A program made the translations under genes and the position numbers. Below, piece by piece: positions 1 through 11,535 of a stretch of DNA of 64,000 bases. The notes beneath the pieces were generated by a model. It ran no database searches and was not told the origin of the DNA. It saw nothing but the letters and a program-made list of their open reading frames with translations. The DNA is taken from positions 84,403,250-84,467,249 of the forward strand of contig CM042015.1 in NCBI GenBank assembly GCA_023525715.1, written 5' to 3'. The DNA is from Cichorium intybus (Eukaryota; Streptophyta; Magnoliopsida; Asterales; Asteraceae). Each line of letters begins with the position of its first letter. Within the stretch, counting starts at the first letter, position 1.

Positions 1-1020
1 TGATGTAGTCAAAGAGAAAAGATCAACATACACGAGTACATGATACTATATAATTTCACAGAGTTTATAAAGAAATCACTGTAAACACAAATCTATAAAA
101 GTAAACAATTTAAGGGCATAGATTACATGAACATATTTCTTCAACCAAAAGATCCCATGAAATTAAACGTTGAGCTACAAACCAGTGTGAAATTAAATTT
201 TGAAAAAAGTTGCTGGAAAAAGCAGAACTTTCTGGATTAAATCCCCAATATTTTCTTGATCTTTAACATCGAGAAAAAAGAAAAGAAATTTGGTGATAAA
301 ATCTAAAATTTGATCAACAAAATTCACTAAATAAAACAGTAAAACATACCCGAACTCAAATCCTTGAAAAAGGAACAAACTTTTTGAAAAAAAAAAAAAA
401 GCTCGAAAGATGTTTTTGATCTCTAGTCAATTAAACTTCGAATTACAAACAGAAAGAAACCCCCAAAAACGACAACAAATTCCTTGAATTTGAAGAACAA
501 AACAGTTAAAACAAACTTAAATTCAGATTCTTGATTATAATCGAACTTTGTACAGTTAAACTCCTAAAAACATCGAACAGAACGAAAACCCAAAAATTGT
601 CAACAACCCCCTTCAATTCGACGAACAAAATCACTAAACAAAACAGCTAAAACATACCCCAAATACAGATCCCTGAGGAAACAAAAAAAGATCGAACTTT
701 TTTAAAGAAAACTCGGAAGATGTTCTTGAGCTATAGTGCAGATGGAGAAATGTGCGAAGTATGGGTGAAATGAGTGGTGAGGGACATCTAAATTGGAAGA
801 AAAAAAGGAGTGGGTGGGTTTGATTTTTGGTGTTGGACAGTGTGCTTTCTTTTTTGCGCAGGTGGGAGTCAAAGAGGAAGAATGTGAGTCGTTGGATTGG
901 GGATGAAGAAGGGGAAATTGGGCGTTGGATTGGATATCGAGAGCACGCGTGAGCGTGATATCAAGAGGTTTGACAAAATGCGTGATTCTGCGACAAATCT
1001 CTTGGAATCTGAATTTAGCA
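1..1020 (-). promoter_or_regulatory. possible promoter and 5' leader of a minus-strand gene beyond the left edge
   Basis: No coding exon is recognisable. On the minus strand the block from about 740 down to 180 reads like a pyrimidine-rich plant 5' leader, with GTATGTTTT strings near 345 and 650 that resemble 5' splice sites. Two degenerate direct copies of about 115 bp (310-424 and 622-737) share the core motifs AAAACATACC, AACTTTTT and GAAGATGTT. This is an inference from base composition and repeat structure; no downstream exon is in the window to confirm it. Confidence 0.25.
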
Positions 1021-1920
1021 TTTAATTAGACCAAGTAAACCACTTCTTCCATTCCACTTTGCTGTATTTTTTCTGTTTTCGTGAACAATCCAAAAAATAT
1101 TCTTGATCTTTCAAAAAGGTACATTCCTTTAACCAAAATACCTCAAATTTGGAGCAAATCGAAGTACATTTTTAAAACGATTTGTTTGAAGATACAAGAT
1201 GCCACAATTAACAAGAAAAGTTAGTGTCCGTGCACTAATTATAATGGCTTTTTTTGTTGCTAGAATCAACTAAAAAAGTGAGCTACTTTTTCATTTATTT
1301 CAAAAGGTTTCACATATTTGTGTATTGAGTTGGCACGCTTGAATTCAAATTCATGCATCTTGGTATTGTCGAATCTTATTTATATCAAATTATCATAAGG
1401 GTTTGCCGGTCCAAGTATGTGGCTGTGAGTTTATATTGCATGGCTTTAGTCAAGCAGGGTCAAATCGATAGAATTATAACTCTTTTGCTTTTGTATTGAT
1501 ATCACACTATATATACAAACATAACATGTAAATAAAGAAAATATATCTAATGTATAACTTTTCATATTTATTTGTAGACTACTAATAATAATAACAATAA
1601 CTATCGTATTTGTTAGACGGTTGTTGTTGTTATTGTTATTATTATTATTAATCTCCAAATAAATATCAAGAGTTATAGCTTACATATACTTTCATTACAT
1701 GCTATGTTTGTGTATATATGCATATGTGTGATATCAATACAAAGGCAAGAGAGTCTACGCCATAGTCTCAGGCTTTAACCTCATCTAATCATAAACCTTT
1801 TGGCGACTTTCTCTTATAGGATGTCTCGTTCTTTATTCTTCTATAATTTCTTGTTATCCAAGACGTGCCTCCATGTTTCTTCCAACCAACCATACGGGAT
1901 TTTTTTTCTCCTTCTCGTCT
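1021..1920. other. intergenic AT-rich stretch with a small trinucleotide hairpin
   Basis: No gene is visible. At 1580-1652 a run of TAATAA/CAATAAC units faces a run of GTTGTT/ATTATT units across an 18-base loop, so the region can fold into an imperfect hairpin of about 70 bp made of microsatellite sequence. Reading frames here are low-complexity (Asn runs) and are not genes. Confidence 0.5.
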
Positions 1921-1924
1921 CTTC

Positions 1925-2860
1925 AGAATTTGTATTTAGGGTATGTTTGGGTGGCTTGGAAAAAAATCTTGGCATCAAAAGAGGTTGGTGGTCTCATTGT
2001 CGACAGCCTGAGGGCCACAAACTTAGCACTCCCAGCCAAATGGTGGTGGTAACTAAAATCAAAATAAAATCTACCATGGTCGATGGTCATAGTATCTCTC
2101 CACTCCACAAATCGATATGGACAACATGTAATCCTCAGAAGTGGTCTGACAAGCACTTGGAAAGAAATTGTGAGTATATATGAGGATCTCTCATATATTG
2201 ACATCAATCTCTCATACCTCTTTGAATCAAAAGTCTCGAATGGTGAAACCACAAAATTCTAGTCCGATTTTTAGATTGGAGGTGATCCTCTCTTCTCTAA
2301 ATTCCCCAATCTATTTTTAAATGAATAGCACAAATCTGAACAAATAAGTCAAAGTGTAACCATAAATTTGACCCCGCACCTCTGAAATTAGTCTTGGAAG
2401 GGATCTCTTGGAAAAATGGAATCCAAATAATTCTCTGACCTCTAGCCTTGCTAGATGGCTTCAAACTTCCCATGTGTCATGACAAACATGGCTGGAAGGG
2501 AGAGCCTACAAACATTTTTTGCATCCATTCCCTAAGGAAAATCATGAGCTCAAATATTGTAACACCATAAGCGATCTTTTTTCCATAGAACAATTGGATC
2601 CCACTAAAAATCAATTCCTTTGTGGAGGGGCGGTTTTCGGGAAAATCCCAACCTCTTCTACTCTTGACCTTAAAGGTTTAAACAACATTTCAAATCTCTA
2701 TCTCACATGCGAAACTGAGATTGAAGATTGTTTTCATCTTTTCCCGGATGCCCTTCTGCACTTGAAGTGTAGAATTTGATCAAATCTTGGCTAGAAATCC
2801 CTGATTATTCATTTTGTTCAGTTGACCACCTAATTCAATGTGGACGAATTGTATATACAT
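1925..2860 (+). pseudogene. LINE (L1-type non-LTR retrotransposon) reverse-transcriptase C-terminal relic
   Basis: Joining short plus-strand frames gives the typical end of a plant LINE ORF2. First comes a VAWKKILASKEVGGL-like segment, then an ALPAKWWW-like segment (about 2020-2050), a KFxxDF..GGDPLFSKFPNLF-like segment (about 2255-2320), and finally a zinc-binding reverse-transcriptase tail with CETEIEDCFHLF (about 2710-2745). Several stops and frame changes break it, and no poly-A tail or upstream endonuclease region was found. It is a dead 5'-truncated or eroded copy. The family call rests on motif order, not on a search. Confidence 0.6.
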
Positions 2861-3686
2861 TGTTAGATCGCCAAACCAACAAATGTAGAGATTATAATTA
2901 TATGATATTATGATTATGGGACAGAATAATGTTATGTTTGTGGACCTCTAAGTACTCTGTAATAAAGAATAGTATAGTAGTGGTACGATTCAAACCTAAG
3001 AGAGTCGAAAATGGTAAATCTTTCGCCAAGTTTTCACAATATAGAGATGGGACAGAAATTGTAATGTTCACAAGGGGTTGTCAAGTCTTGAAAAGCAGAA
3101 AATAATAAGAATGTGATTACAATAATTAAACAAACATTCGACTTCTATTCTAATCAAACCTGATGTGTATTTACACTTGGATGAAAGTAAGAGTTAAGTA
3201 ATAGTTATTGTCAATGGAAAATGACAATAACACATTTACTTGAATAAAATCCTAATTAATATGCTCAATACTTCAATGGTCAAAGTTATGAAAAGAAATA
3301 TTGTTTTAATGTATAAAGTAATATTTCAAGGGTCGATTCAAATAGATAGATGTATTGCTTTGATGACAAAATACCACTTAAATACACGAGCTCTTTCCAA
3401 AAAACAATATTTTGTCCCTTGTTTTTACTTAAAATACTAAAGGATGTCTTAGAAAGACGAAAGTTACAAACGATAGCGTGGTGTTTTTGCAGACTCACGC
3501 ATTATATTCCTTGCCAACATTGGGAATATTAATGAAAATAATGGAGTCTTTTATAGTTTATTGAAGTTGTTAATATTTCATATAGCTTGAAAGGCTACGA
3601 ATAAAGTTAAGATGCTACTATTGAGAATATGAATGTTGAAGGACAGAATGCAGTACATCAACTCCTATGAACCTTCACTCGCAAAT
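2861..3686. other. intergenic, no gene seen
   Basis: AT-rich DNA between the LINE relic and the first solo LTR. Short frames on both strands overlap one another and lack family motifs or splice context, so none is called. Confidence 0.5.
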
Positions 3687-4436
3687 TGTAACGCCAAAAC
3701 ATGTTTATTATATAATTATAATAAAAGGGCAAATTGGTCATTTTACCTCAAAAAGGTAATTTGGTCTTTTGGACAGAAAAGGACTTGTTTTGTAATAATA
3801 TTTTAAGTTTTGGACTTAAAATGTTAAAAAGTCTGAATTTGTGTCATAAATGGTGTAAATTGTGGCAAAAGCCCTAAAAATGCAACTTCAAGGACCAAAA
3901 TGTAAATTGTGGAGGTATATAAGAAAACACTTGTGCAGATTTTTGTGAGTTACGGGAGTGTTCTAGGGGCTGAAATTCTGCAGAAAACTTGAAGGTTCTT
4001 GAATATTGAAGTTTGCAAATTGGATTATAGCATTAAAAGGGTAGAATTGGAAGTTTGGAGGTAAGTTTTCCAAGTTCTTGACTAGTTGTTCTTGATGAGT
4101 TTTGTAGAACTCAAGAACTGCAATTACAGTTATGATTGGGTGTTTAAATTGATGTAATAACCCCATTAAGTCATGCTAGTAAGAGCTTAACTCAACAAAA
4201 TGGAAGTAGGTTGTTATATTTGGTGAAATTGAAGATTTGGGGTTGTTAGAACTAAGAACCCTAATTCTTCATATGATTGATTGAGTGGGTTTTGATGGTT
4301 GAAAACCTTGTTAAAATGTAAGGTTTTAGCCTAGGAACAAACCCCAAGCGATTAAGAACAGAAATAAGGACTTAATAGACCAAAACTGCAAGCTACAGTG
4401 CATAAATCGCGACTGGCCAGGGGACCTGCACTGGCG

Positions 4437-4497
4437 CCAGGCGCGGTGCGCCCTGGAGCCAGGCGGGGTGCGCCCTCTCCTAGGCGCAGTGCGCCTC
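4437..4497 (+). repeat. GC-rich near-tandem CAGGCGCGGTGCGCC-type repeat inside the solo LTR
   Basis: Three imperfect units of the form AGGCGxxGTGCGCC lie head to tail with short GC spacers. They stand out sharply from the surrounding AT-rich LTR. Each unit is itself partly palindromic (GGCGC..GCGCC), so the cluster could form stacked hairpins. Confidence 0.7.
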
Positions 4498-5067
4498 CAA
4501 GCAGGGCCAGGCAGAGGATCAAAAACGCTAACTTTTGCTTGGCTTGTCCGATTTAGCTCAAATTTGAACCATAGGCTCGTTATGGCCTAAAAAGTTTTGG
4601 AAAATTTTCATATTGAGTTTTCGACCCCTCGGGGGCACTGTAGACCGATCCGAATGCCTCGGTGAATAGTAAAATTCATATAAAGTTAGTAAACAGAAAG
4701 TTTATTAACTAGGCATTGTTTATAACGATATTATATTGAACTCTATTGTATTAGAGTTAATTGGAATGGTTATTGACCTATAATCATTTTGATAATAAAT
4801 GAAATTATAGGTACGGGACAAAATCCTACGGATCTCATTTCAAGGCAAGGAACAACAAACGCTAGTTGTAGCAAACTTTCAGGTGAGTAATCTCACTGTT
4901 ATCCGGTGTGATATTGGTTAAAAGAGCAGCTGCAGATGGAAATGATTTTGGGGACAAATTTTGACAGATTATATGATTTGATATACGACAAGACCAGATA
5001 AGCCGTGAGTCTGTTATAGACAAGAACGGAACTGTGAGTCAATATATCTATGTAAACTGTTATATAG

Positions 5068-5232
5068 ACAACAGCGGGCTAACCCGTGAGTCTAGGCAAC
5101 AGCGGGCTAACCCGTGAGCCACAGTTTATTTTGATGAGTCAGATTTACATAGACAAGACCGGATAAGCCGTGAGTGTAGGCAACAGCGGGCTAACCCGTG
5201 AGCCAAGGCAACAGCGGGCTAACCCGTGAGCC
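5068..5232 (+). repeat. four copies of a 26-bp CAACAGCGGGCTAACCCGTG unit
   Basis: Units at about 5068-5093, 5095-5119, 5179-5204 and 5207-5232 are nearly identical. Related GACAAGACCGGATAAGCCGTGAG units are interleaved before and between them (from about 4988). Each unit contains the inverted pair CGGGCTAACCCG, a 12-bp hairpin. Spacing is irregular and they lie within an LTR, so this is internal LTR structure and not a CRISPR-like array. Confidence 0.75.
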
Positions 5233-5592
5233 ATATTTGATTTTGTATTGCATGATAATACATATTTGACTTTGTATAGAGAATTTTATTCTTATACATG
5301 TTATTTTGATTTGATTACTCATTGGGCTTTATAGCTCACCGTTTATTTGATATGTCCCTGCAGGTGAGCGTGATCCCGCGAAGGTAAAGGATAAAGTCCG
5401 TGACTGAGGACTTAGTATTTGCAGTAACGACCCGGCTTGAAGAATGTATAATATATTATGTATTGTACTTCGTGATACTATTGTTCTCGTATTGTATTAA
5501 CTAATACCCCCTACTTTCGGTTTGTTTGTAAAATATTTGGTTTGAAAAAAAAAAATTGTTTGGGGTGTTTTGTTAATAAGTCGGGTGTTACA

Positions 5593-7299
5593 CAAACCTT
5601 TTACACAATCAAAGGGACCACTAATCTAAGTGGAGTATCTTCTATGAGAAAGTGTTAATAAATTTTTCTATAGAAATAAAAAGCTCATGGCTCGGTTGCA
5701 AGTGTTGTTCGACAAAACTTCCATCAAACCTAGTTAAACAACATGGTGGGCTCCAATCTTGTTAGTAAAGAAGAAGAAATAAAAGATCAGGATGTGCATA
5801 AATTTATATGTTATTTGTTTTTTTTTTTCTAAAAACTCCTCTTTTGTGTGCATACAGGAAAACACTTTGTTCGATGATTGTTTTTTTAGAACACCACAGA
5901 TCTAAAAATGTTCGCGCGCCCTCTTTTATTCGAAGACTCGCAAAAGTTTTCTAAACGGGACATGTGATTATTATTTTGATTTTTTTTCTCTCTCGTTTTT
6001 TTTTAACTTTGGAGTAAATATCTATATTGAAAATAATAATAATAATAAATATAAATATAAAAAGTAGTTCAAAAATACAATGACGATATTCATACATTCA
6101 TAGTTCTATAAATAATTTGTATGCTGTAAAAAGTTTTAAAAAGTTAATGAAAAAATATAATATCACTTAACTTTTTGACAACATCTATTTCCATTTTAAA
6201 TAATTTTATGTATATAATTAACAATATCTAATATTTCTCTGTTTCAATATTCAATCCTAACTTTAAAAATTATGAACGACGCATTTCTATATTACTGGAG
6301 GCACTACAAAATATCTCACCGCGAAATTGTATTTCCAATAGCAGTATGCTGGACATTAGTCTTCCCTGAGGAACTATTGCAAATTGTATATATCGATGCA
6401 AATTAATATCTAGAGCAAACTAAATTAACTTTTATTATAGAAAATATATTTTTAGAATAAACTTTCAATGTTAATGAGATTTTTTTTAAGTTTAAAAAAA
6501 CCAAGTTTTCTAAACTTCAGTTTTGCATGTAGACTTCAAAAAATGAAACATTGTTTTTCTTACAAACTATGGATGGTTAGTCCTTCTCTTATTCTTTCTC
6601 TTATTCTACAGATGTGGTATACACACTATAGACATTTTACCTTTTAAATAACAAAAAATGCCTTAAAATTTTCACACATAATATCAATAACATCTAGCTC
6701 TTTTTCCTTGTTTTATAAGAAGAATCAAGACTCACTGAACTGGAATGATCGAAAGAAAGATATAACAAGAAGCTCTTACATGCAAAAAGCATAATGAACG
6801 TAACCAAATTGTAAGGGTGGAGGAGTCCATCTCCTCAACTCTTCCAACCCTCATGCCACATTAATTTTCTCTCTCATATTAGTTTCAACTTTTATTAACT
6901 CACACTACTTCACACTATTAGTAACCTGTCTTTTTCAACCATCTCAACATTGAATGTCACATCAGCTTTTCTATATTAAAATTAATTTGAAAAATAATAT
7001 TTAGTTTAAAATATAAACTAATTTAAAATGTAATAAATAAAAATAAATTTTTAAATAACAATTAACTAAAAAAACACCATTGCAAAATAAAATAAAAATC
7101 CTAAAAACAATAATTTAAATCCTTAATACAGGAATTAAAACATATATACAGGAAATTAAAACCTAAATATGAAAATTTAAATAAACTATTGTTCCAAATA
7201 AGCCAAGAAGGTATGTGGGTGTGCTCTATGTGATCAACAATATCAAATAGAAGTCATTGGTGAATTCCTGCATTGCACACTTCTAGAATCATATCCTCA
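5593..7299. other. intergenic, no gene seen
   Basis: About 1.7 kb of AT-rich sequence with poly-T tracts. No conserved frame or splice-bounded exon was recognised. Near 6808, TAA followed by GGGTGGAGGAGTCC could be the left terminus of the neighbouring PIF/Harbinger relic, but no matching right terminus was found. Confidence 0.5.
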
Positions 7300-8066
7300 T
7301 TAATTTCTACTTCGGTTAGAGATTGATATCATGTATCAAACATATAGCAGCACCTTCGTCTTTCAAGATCATGTTGTGTAATATAAGGCAAGCGTATATG
7401 ATATCTTTACACCGATCAATATCGGTGGACCGTGCAGGCTGTCTGACAATAGCACATCTTGGTTTTAGTACGCCAAACGTCTGGTCTACGTCCTTTTTGT
7501 ATCACCTTGAAACTTTTTTGTGGGGGTTACTGGATGTGAAAATGATTTCAAAAAGTGGCCCAGTTTTGGTGTATCTCATCTTCAAGATAGTACCCATGCT
7601 TGTATTCTTTTCGGTTCAAAACAAATGAAGATTTTGGTGCTTTTCCAAGAACCGTATCATTAAATAGTGGTGATTGGTAGAGAAAGTTTAGATCGTTGTT
7701 GCCATTGGCGACACCAAAATATGACTGTCATATCTACAAATCTTGCAACGCTATTACTTCAAGTATCAATGTCGGTTACTTATGATCACCTCTCATGTAC
7801 TGGACAGGCAATGTCGTTGGACAACTCCTCCAATTTTAATATGTACAATCAATGCTACCTAGTTTACTAGGAACCCATATTTGGATTTGTGTACAGCGTA
7901 CAAAAGTTGAATTATGTTGGACGTTGGTTTGTGTATAAATTCAGTACCATACAACTGAATAACACCATAACAAAAATTGTATAGGCTTTCACGTGAAGTT
8001 CGTTCTGACATATTCAAGTACTCATCAAGTGTATCACAGGTGTTTGCGGAGACCAATTGTCGTATA

Positions 8067-8108
8067 GCAAATGCACATTTCTGCAATGCAAATGCACATT
8101 TCTGCAAT
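8067..8108 (-). repeat. 21-bp perfect tandem duplication inside the HARBI1-like pseudogene
   Basis: Two identical 21-bp units abut (8067-8087 and 8088-8108). On the minus strand they duplicate LQKCAFA in frame. The duplication is a local slippage event in the pseudogene. Confidence 0.9.
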
Positions 8109-8222
8109 GCATCACAACTTTTTTGCAGCTTGGCGTCAAAAGTTGTTTGAAAATATGGAAAGTTTCTTTCCATATCCTCAAAAATACGTACAAACAATCC
8201 TCTAGTCATCTAGATTTGTTTC

Positions 8223-10025
8223 TGTAACACCCGGTTTCTCATACAAAGTACACCCAAAAATTTTCAAACAATGACACATTAAATTGGGCATACTTGTACT
8301 CAAACCATGGAAACAAGATATTATCAATATTAATAATTACATAAAAAGGTCCTTAAATTTTTGACCAGGCATTACAAATAAATCTATTACAACTAAAGGA
8401 CAGGCTCTAAGTTGTCCATCTCTCTTTATCACATGCCTTCCCCTATCACAGCTACAGATACCTGCAAAACAACACAACATTCAAGTGTAAGCTTATAAAG
8501 CTTAGTGAGAAATCTCAATCATACTCCACAATCTCTTTCAGTAAACTCTCTTATCATTCTTGTTTTGCTAGTCTCATTAGCAATATTCACTCTCTCTAAA
8601 CTCTGAAACCTGCAAACATATTAGCTCTACAAACACCAGCTAATTAGTAGAAATATCAACTCAATATATAAGTATCTCAATTGATACTACTCATAAACTA
8701 AATCCCACATACTCGTATAAACTCATTTCACTATTAACTATGCTCAATTATAACGGTTATCATGGTTGTAGCAATCAAACTCAAAGACTCTTTAACTCAC
8801 TCACTCTAGCATATACTCTGATCTTATGCTCAAGTATAGACTATAACTCGTCTCTTGTTATCCACAATTAACAGAACCACTTTAATTCTAAGCTACCACA
8901 ATATCAATACAACACACATATATGTACAACATATGTATATTAACTCAATCTCTATGATTATCTCAGTCATTTAGTATATTCATTCAAACCAAGTACTCAT
9001 ATATAACAGTAAATTCTAAACCTTGTTTAACTCATACAAATTGGTTATCTCAACCAATTAACATGTACCATAATTCAATTTAGATATAGTCAAACTATAC
9101 ATAATGAATTATAACTACTCACCTAATATCGGCTTGGTACGTGGAACTCCCAATTTGTGCGTACCGGGCTTTTGTTCGCTAGACTTGGTTATATCACCAT
9201 AGTCTAAATCAATTCTTCAATATCCACAATCATCTCAATATCATCTATCTCAAAGATGTATCAATCAAAAGAGGAAAAAGGAGTATAAACGGTAAATATC
9301 AACTCAATATTTACCGAAACCCCCAATTCCGCGGTTCTACTCATTCAACCGTAGAAACTCGACAATACTCTCACCAATAACTCTAAAGGCATCCACTAAC
9401 AATCTACTATTAACATATATAACAATATATAACGAAATCATGAAATCAAAGTTAGGGTTTCAAAAACCCCAAACCGAAGAAATCACTCACCTCGACGAAT
9501 TAGGAAGCAAGAACGCCTGTACGGGATTAGATCCGCATCACTCTATGTTTCCCCACGAATCTTCAGGTGTAATTTGACCCAAAATCGCCTCCTTGAGCTC
9601 TGAAAATCGCAACTTTCCGTTTTGGGTTCGAAAATGGAGAAAATGACATTTTTCTGCACTTTTAAATGCACTGTACGCGTAACCCGACCCGGGTTACAGA
9701 ACCCGACCCGGGTCCATATACGCAAAAATCACATTTTTCAGTCCAAGGCGCAGCACGGCCCGGCTTCTCCAACCCGACCCGGGTTTTCTCGAACACTACC
9801 CGGGTTACTCTTTTTCCATTTTCCTTTCAACCCAACTCGACCCGTGTTTTAAAGCTCGACCAGGTTTGACTTTTCAAGAACCCAAGTTGTTTCTTTTACT
9901 CTTTTTAACATCCAACTTCTCATAGATGGGTTTCTAAACATCATAACTCGTGTTTTAACTCATCTAATCTCGTTTATATCAAATATTAAAATAACTCTAC
10001 CATAAATTAAAATTACGGTATTACA
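8223..10025 (-). mobile_element. solo LTR (gypsy type) inserted in the HARBI1-like pseudogene
   Basis: The block starts TGTAACACCC and ends GGTATTACA, and is flanked by a perfect 5-bp duplication GTTTC (8218-8222 and 10026-10030). The transposase reading resumes on the far side, so the exact insertion is clear. Read on the minus strand its end (GGGTGTTACA) matches the end of the solo LTR at 3687-5592, so the two are probably related families in opposite orientation. It contains repeated ACCCGACCCGGGTT motifs at 9678-9850. No internal region remains. Confidence 0.8.
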
Positions 10026-10353
10026 GTTTCTAAAATTAACGTCCCCAAACTTTGAATTGGGAACAAAGTAATTTTCGATCAACTGTTTCTTAGCAGTTTC
10101 TGGATCTCTTTGGATATAACTTCTTGGACGACGAATTCTTGAACTTGCAATATCTGCAAATATTGCAAGTGCAGCTTCAACAACAGTTGCATAAAACAGT
10201 TGCACAATTTGATGATTCAGAGGACGACGATAAGTGTGCAGTAGGTTCATCAACTATTTTGTTGTGCACATACGAATCGTAATTATCAGAAGAAGACATT
10301 TCAATTTAAAAATTAAATTGAAATTTGGATTATAGAGGCGAGGGAAAAATATT

Positions 10354-11526
10354 GGGTTATTGACACTGTAACACAATCAAGTTTGATGTTTTTTCCGGAT
10401 TGGTCACTGTAACACAATCAAGTTTGATGTTTTTTCCGGATTGGTCACTGGAGTTTTTTTGCGCATTAAGTCACTATAGTTGCATTTTACATGTTAAATA
10501 GGGGCCCGACGTTAAAACTAACCGGTTTCCAGGTTAACCAGCTTATGTGGCATCGTGATGTGGCAAAAACCAAGAAATCAAACCTTTGGAGTTATATAGG
10601 GCTGAAATCGGACTGAAAAAGGTCATCCCCTACCCTGTCGACCATTGTCGGTCTCTCTTCTCCCGTCGTCGGCCACCAGCAGTCGTTGCTGCTTCCTCCG
10701 TCAGTCTCAGAAGTGCCGACCTGCGCCAGACTTAGTCCTCCTCGTTGCCTCTTTGTCCCTCTGTCTCGTTCCGATGGAAATCGCAACCATAAAAGACCAT
10801 AGTCGGTCTCAATCTCGCCCTTTCTGTCTCGAATATCTCTTCTATGTCCCGCACACACACACACTCTCTCTCTTGGTATTGATCATGAATCACAAAGGCC
10901 AATCAGGTCTCTCTACGTCTCTGACTCTCTGCCTCACTTTATTTCTCGTTGAAGTTACTGAAAACATCCTCATCACTGCCTCTTTGTCCATCTTTCTTGT
11001 TCGGATAAAGATCGCAACCACAAAGACCATAGTTGGTCTCAATCTTACCCTCTTCATCTCGAATCTCTCTTCTCTGTCTTGCTCTCTCTCTCTCTCTTTC
11101 TCTTTCTAGTATTGATCGCGAATCACAGTCAATCGGGTCTCTCTATGCGTCTGCGACTCTTTACCTCACTATCTTGCTCGTTGAAGTTACCGAAAACGCG
11201 CGCACACACACATCTGTGTGTGTGTGTTTTTTCCTTTTTCCCCCATTTGAAAATGGCGAACACCTAAAAATAAAATCTCCCTTGCATTCCTGTTTCCGAT
11301 TTTACGCATATAGAAAAAACCCCATTTGAAAATGGCGTGGCCTATTTGTTGCCACATCATCATGTCAACCAAGCGGGTTAACTTAGAAAACCAGTTAGTT
11401 TTAACGTCGAGCCCCTATTTAACATGTAAAAATCAACTTTAGTGGTCTATTATGCAAAAAAAAAAAAAAAAAACTTTAGTGACCAATCCGAGACAAACAT
11501 CAAACATGGTTGTGCTACAGTAACCC
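10354..11526. mobile_element. 1.17-kb Mutator-like foldback element with long terminal inverted repeats
   Basis: The left end (from GGGTTA at 10354 to about 10570) and the right end (about 11335 to TAACCC at 11526) are inverted copies of roughly 190 bp. They share, in order, the GTTTGATGTTT motif, a GGATTGGTCACT motif, ACATGTTAAATAGGGG and GACGTTAAAACTAAC. Flanking 9-mers AAAAATATT (10345-10353) and TAAAATATT (11527-11535) match at 8/9, the size expected for Mutator-like transposons. The left arm carries a local tandem duplication of about 41 bp (about 10366-10447). The interior is pyrimidine-rich with two degenerate copies of a unit of about 230 bp; its frames are Ser/Leu-rich low complexity, with no transposase. 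Confidence 0.75.
10745..11190 (+). repeat. two degenerate copies of a unit of about 230 bp inside the foldback element
   Basis: Copy 1 (about 10745-10975) and copy 2 (about 10976-11190) share GCCTCTTTGTCC, then ATCGCAACCA..AAAGACCATAGT, GGTCTCAATCT, TATTGATC..GAATCACA, GGTCTCTCTA, and CTCGTTGAAGTTAC. A CACA/GTGT dinucleotide cluster lies near 11200-11228. Confidence 0.65.
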
Positions 11527-11535
11527 TAAAATATT

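Larger units (their letters stand above)
3687..5592 (+). mobile_element. solo LTR of a Ty3/gypsy-type retrotransposon
   Basis: The 1906-bp block starts TGTAACGCC and ends GGGTGTTACA, a typical gypsy LTR pair of termini. The flanking 5-mers are CAAAT (3682-3686) and CAAAC (5593-5597), a 4/5 match consistent with an old target duplication. No internal coding region or second LTR is adjacent, so it is best read as a solo LTR left by unequal recombination. Inside are a GC-rich repeat cluster (4437-4497) and four copies of a 26-bp unit (5068-5232). The strand is inferred from similarity of its last 250 bp to usual U5 ends. Confidence 0.7.
7300..10303 (-). pseudogene. PIF/Harbinger transposase (HARBI1-like nuclease) pseudogene, interrupted by a solo LTR
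   Basis: The plant HARBI1-like family encodes a DDE nuclease of PIF/Harbinger transposons. On the minus strand, 10303-10031 gives an N-terminal part (RDPETAKKQLIENYF region) and 8217-7300 gives the rest: an FEDMERNFPYFQ region, LQKCAFAIRQL, then TLDEYLNMSERTSRESL. Past a frame break come remnants of LGSID, NDLNFLYQSPLF and KEYKHGYYLEDEI, and a DVW..LK..CAI C-terminal segment. The two parts are separated by an 1803-bp solo LTR (8223-10025). Additional frameshifts and stops are present, and 7 codons are duplicated in tandem (8067-8108). Motif order matches the family well; the gene is clearly dead. Confidence 0.75.

Noticed and set aside
1923..2252. 109-codon minus-strand frame
   Set aside because: The plus strand of the same DNA follows LINE reverse-transcriptase motif order, so the minus frame is antisense noise.
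5068..5232. CRISPR-like array
   Set aside because: Repeats are adjacent or irregularly spaced, the DNA is plant nuclear, and they lie inside an LTR.
10592..11372. Several Ser/Leu-rich frames of 60-154 codons on both strands
   Set aside because: They lie in the pyrimidine-rich repeat interior of the foldback element, overlap one another and show no domain.
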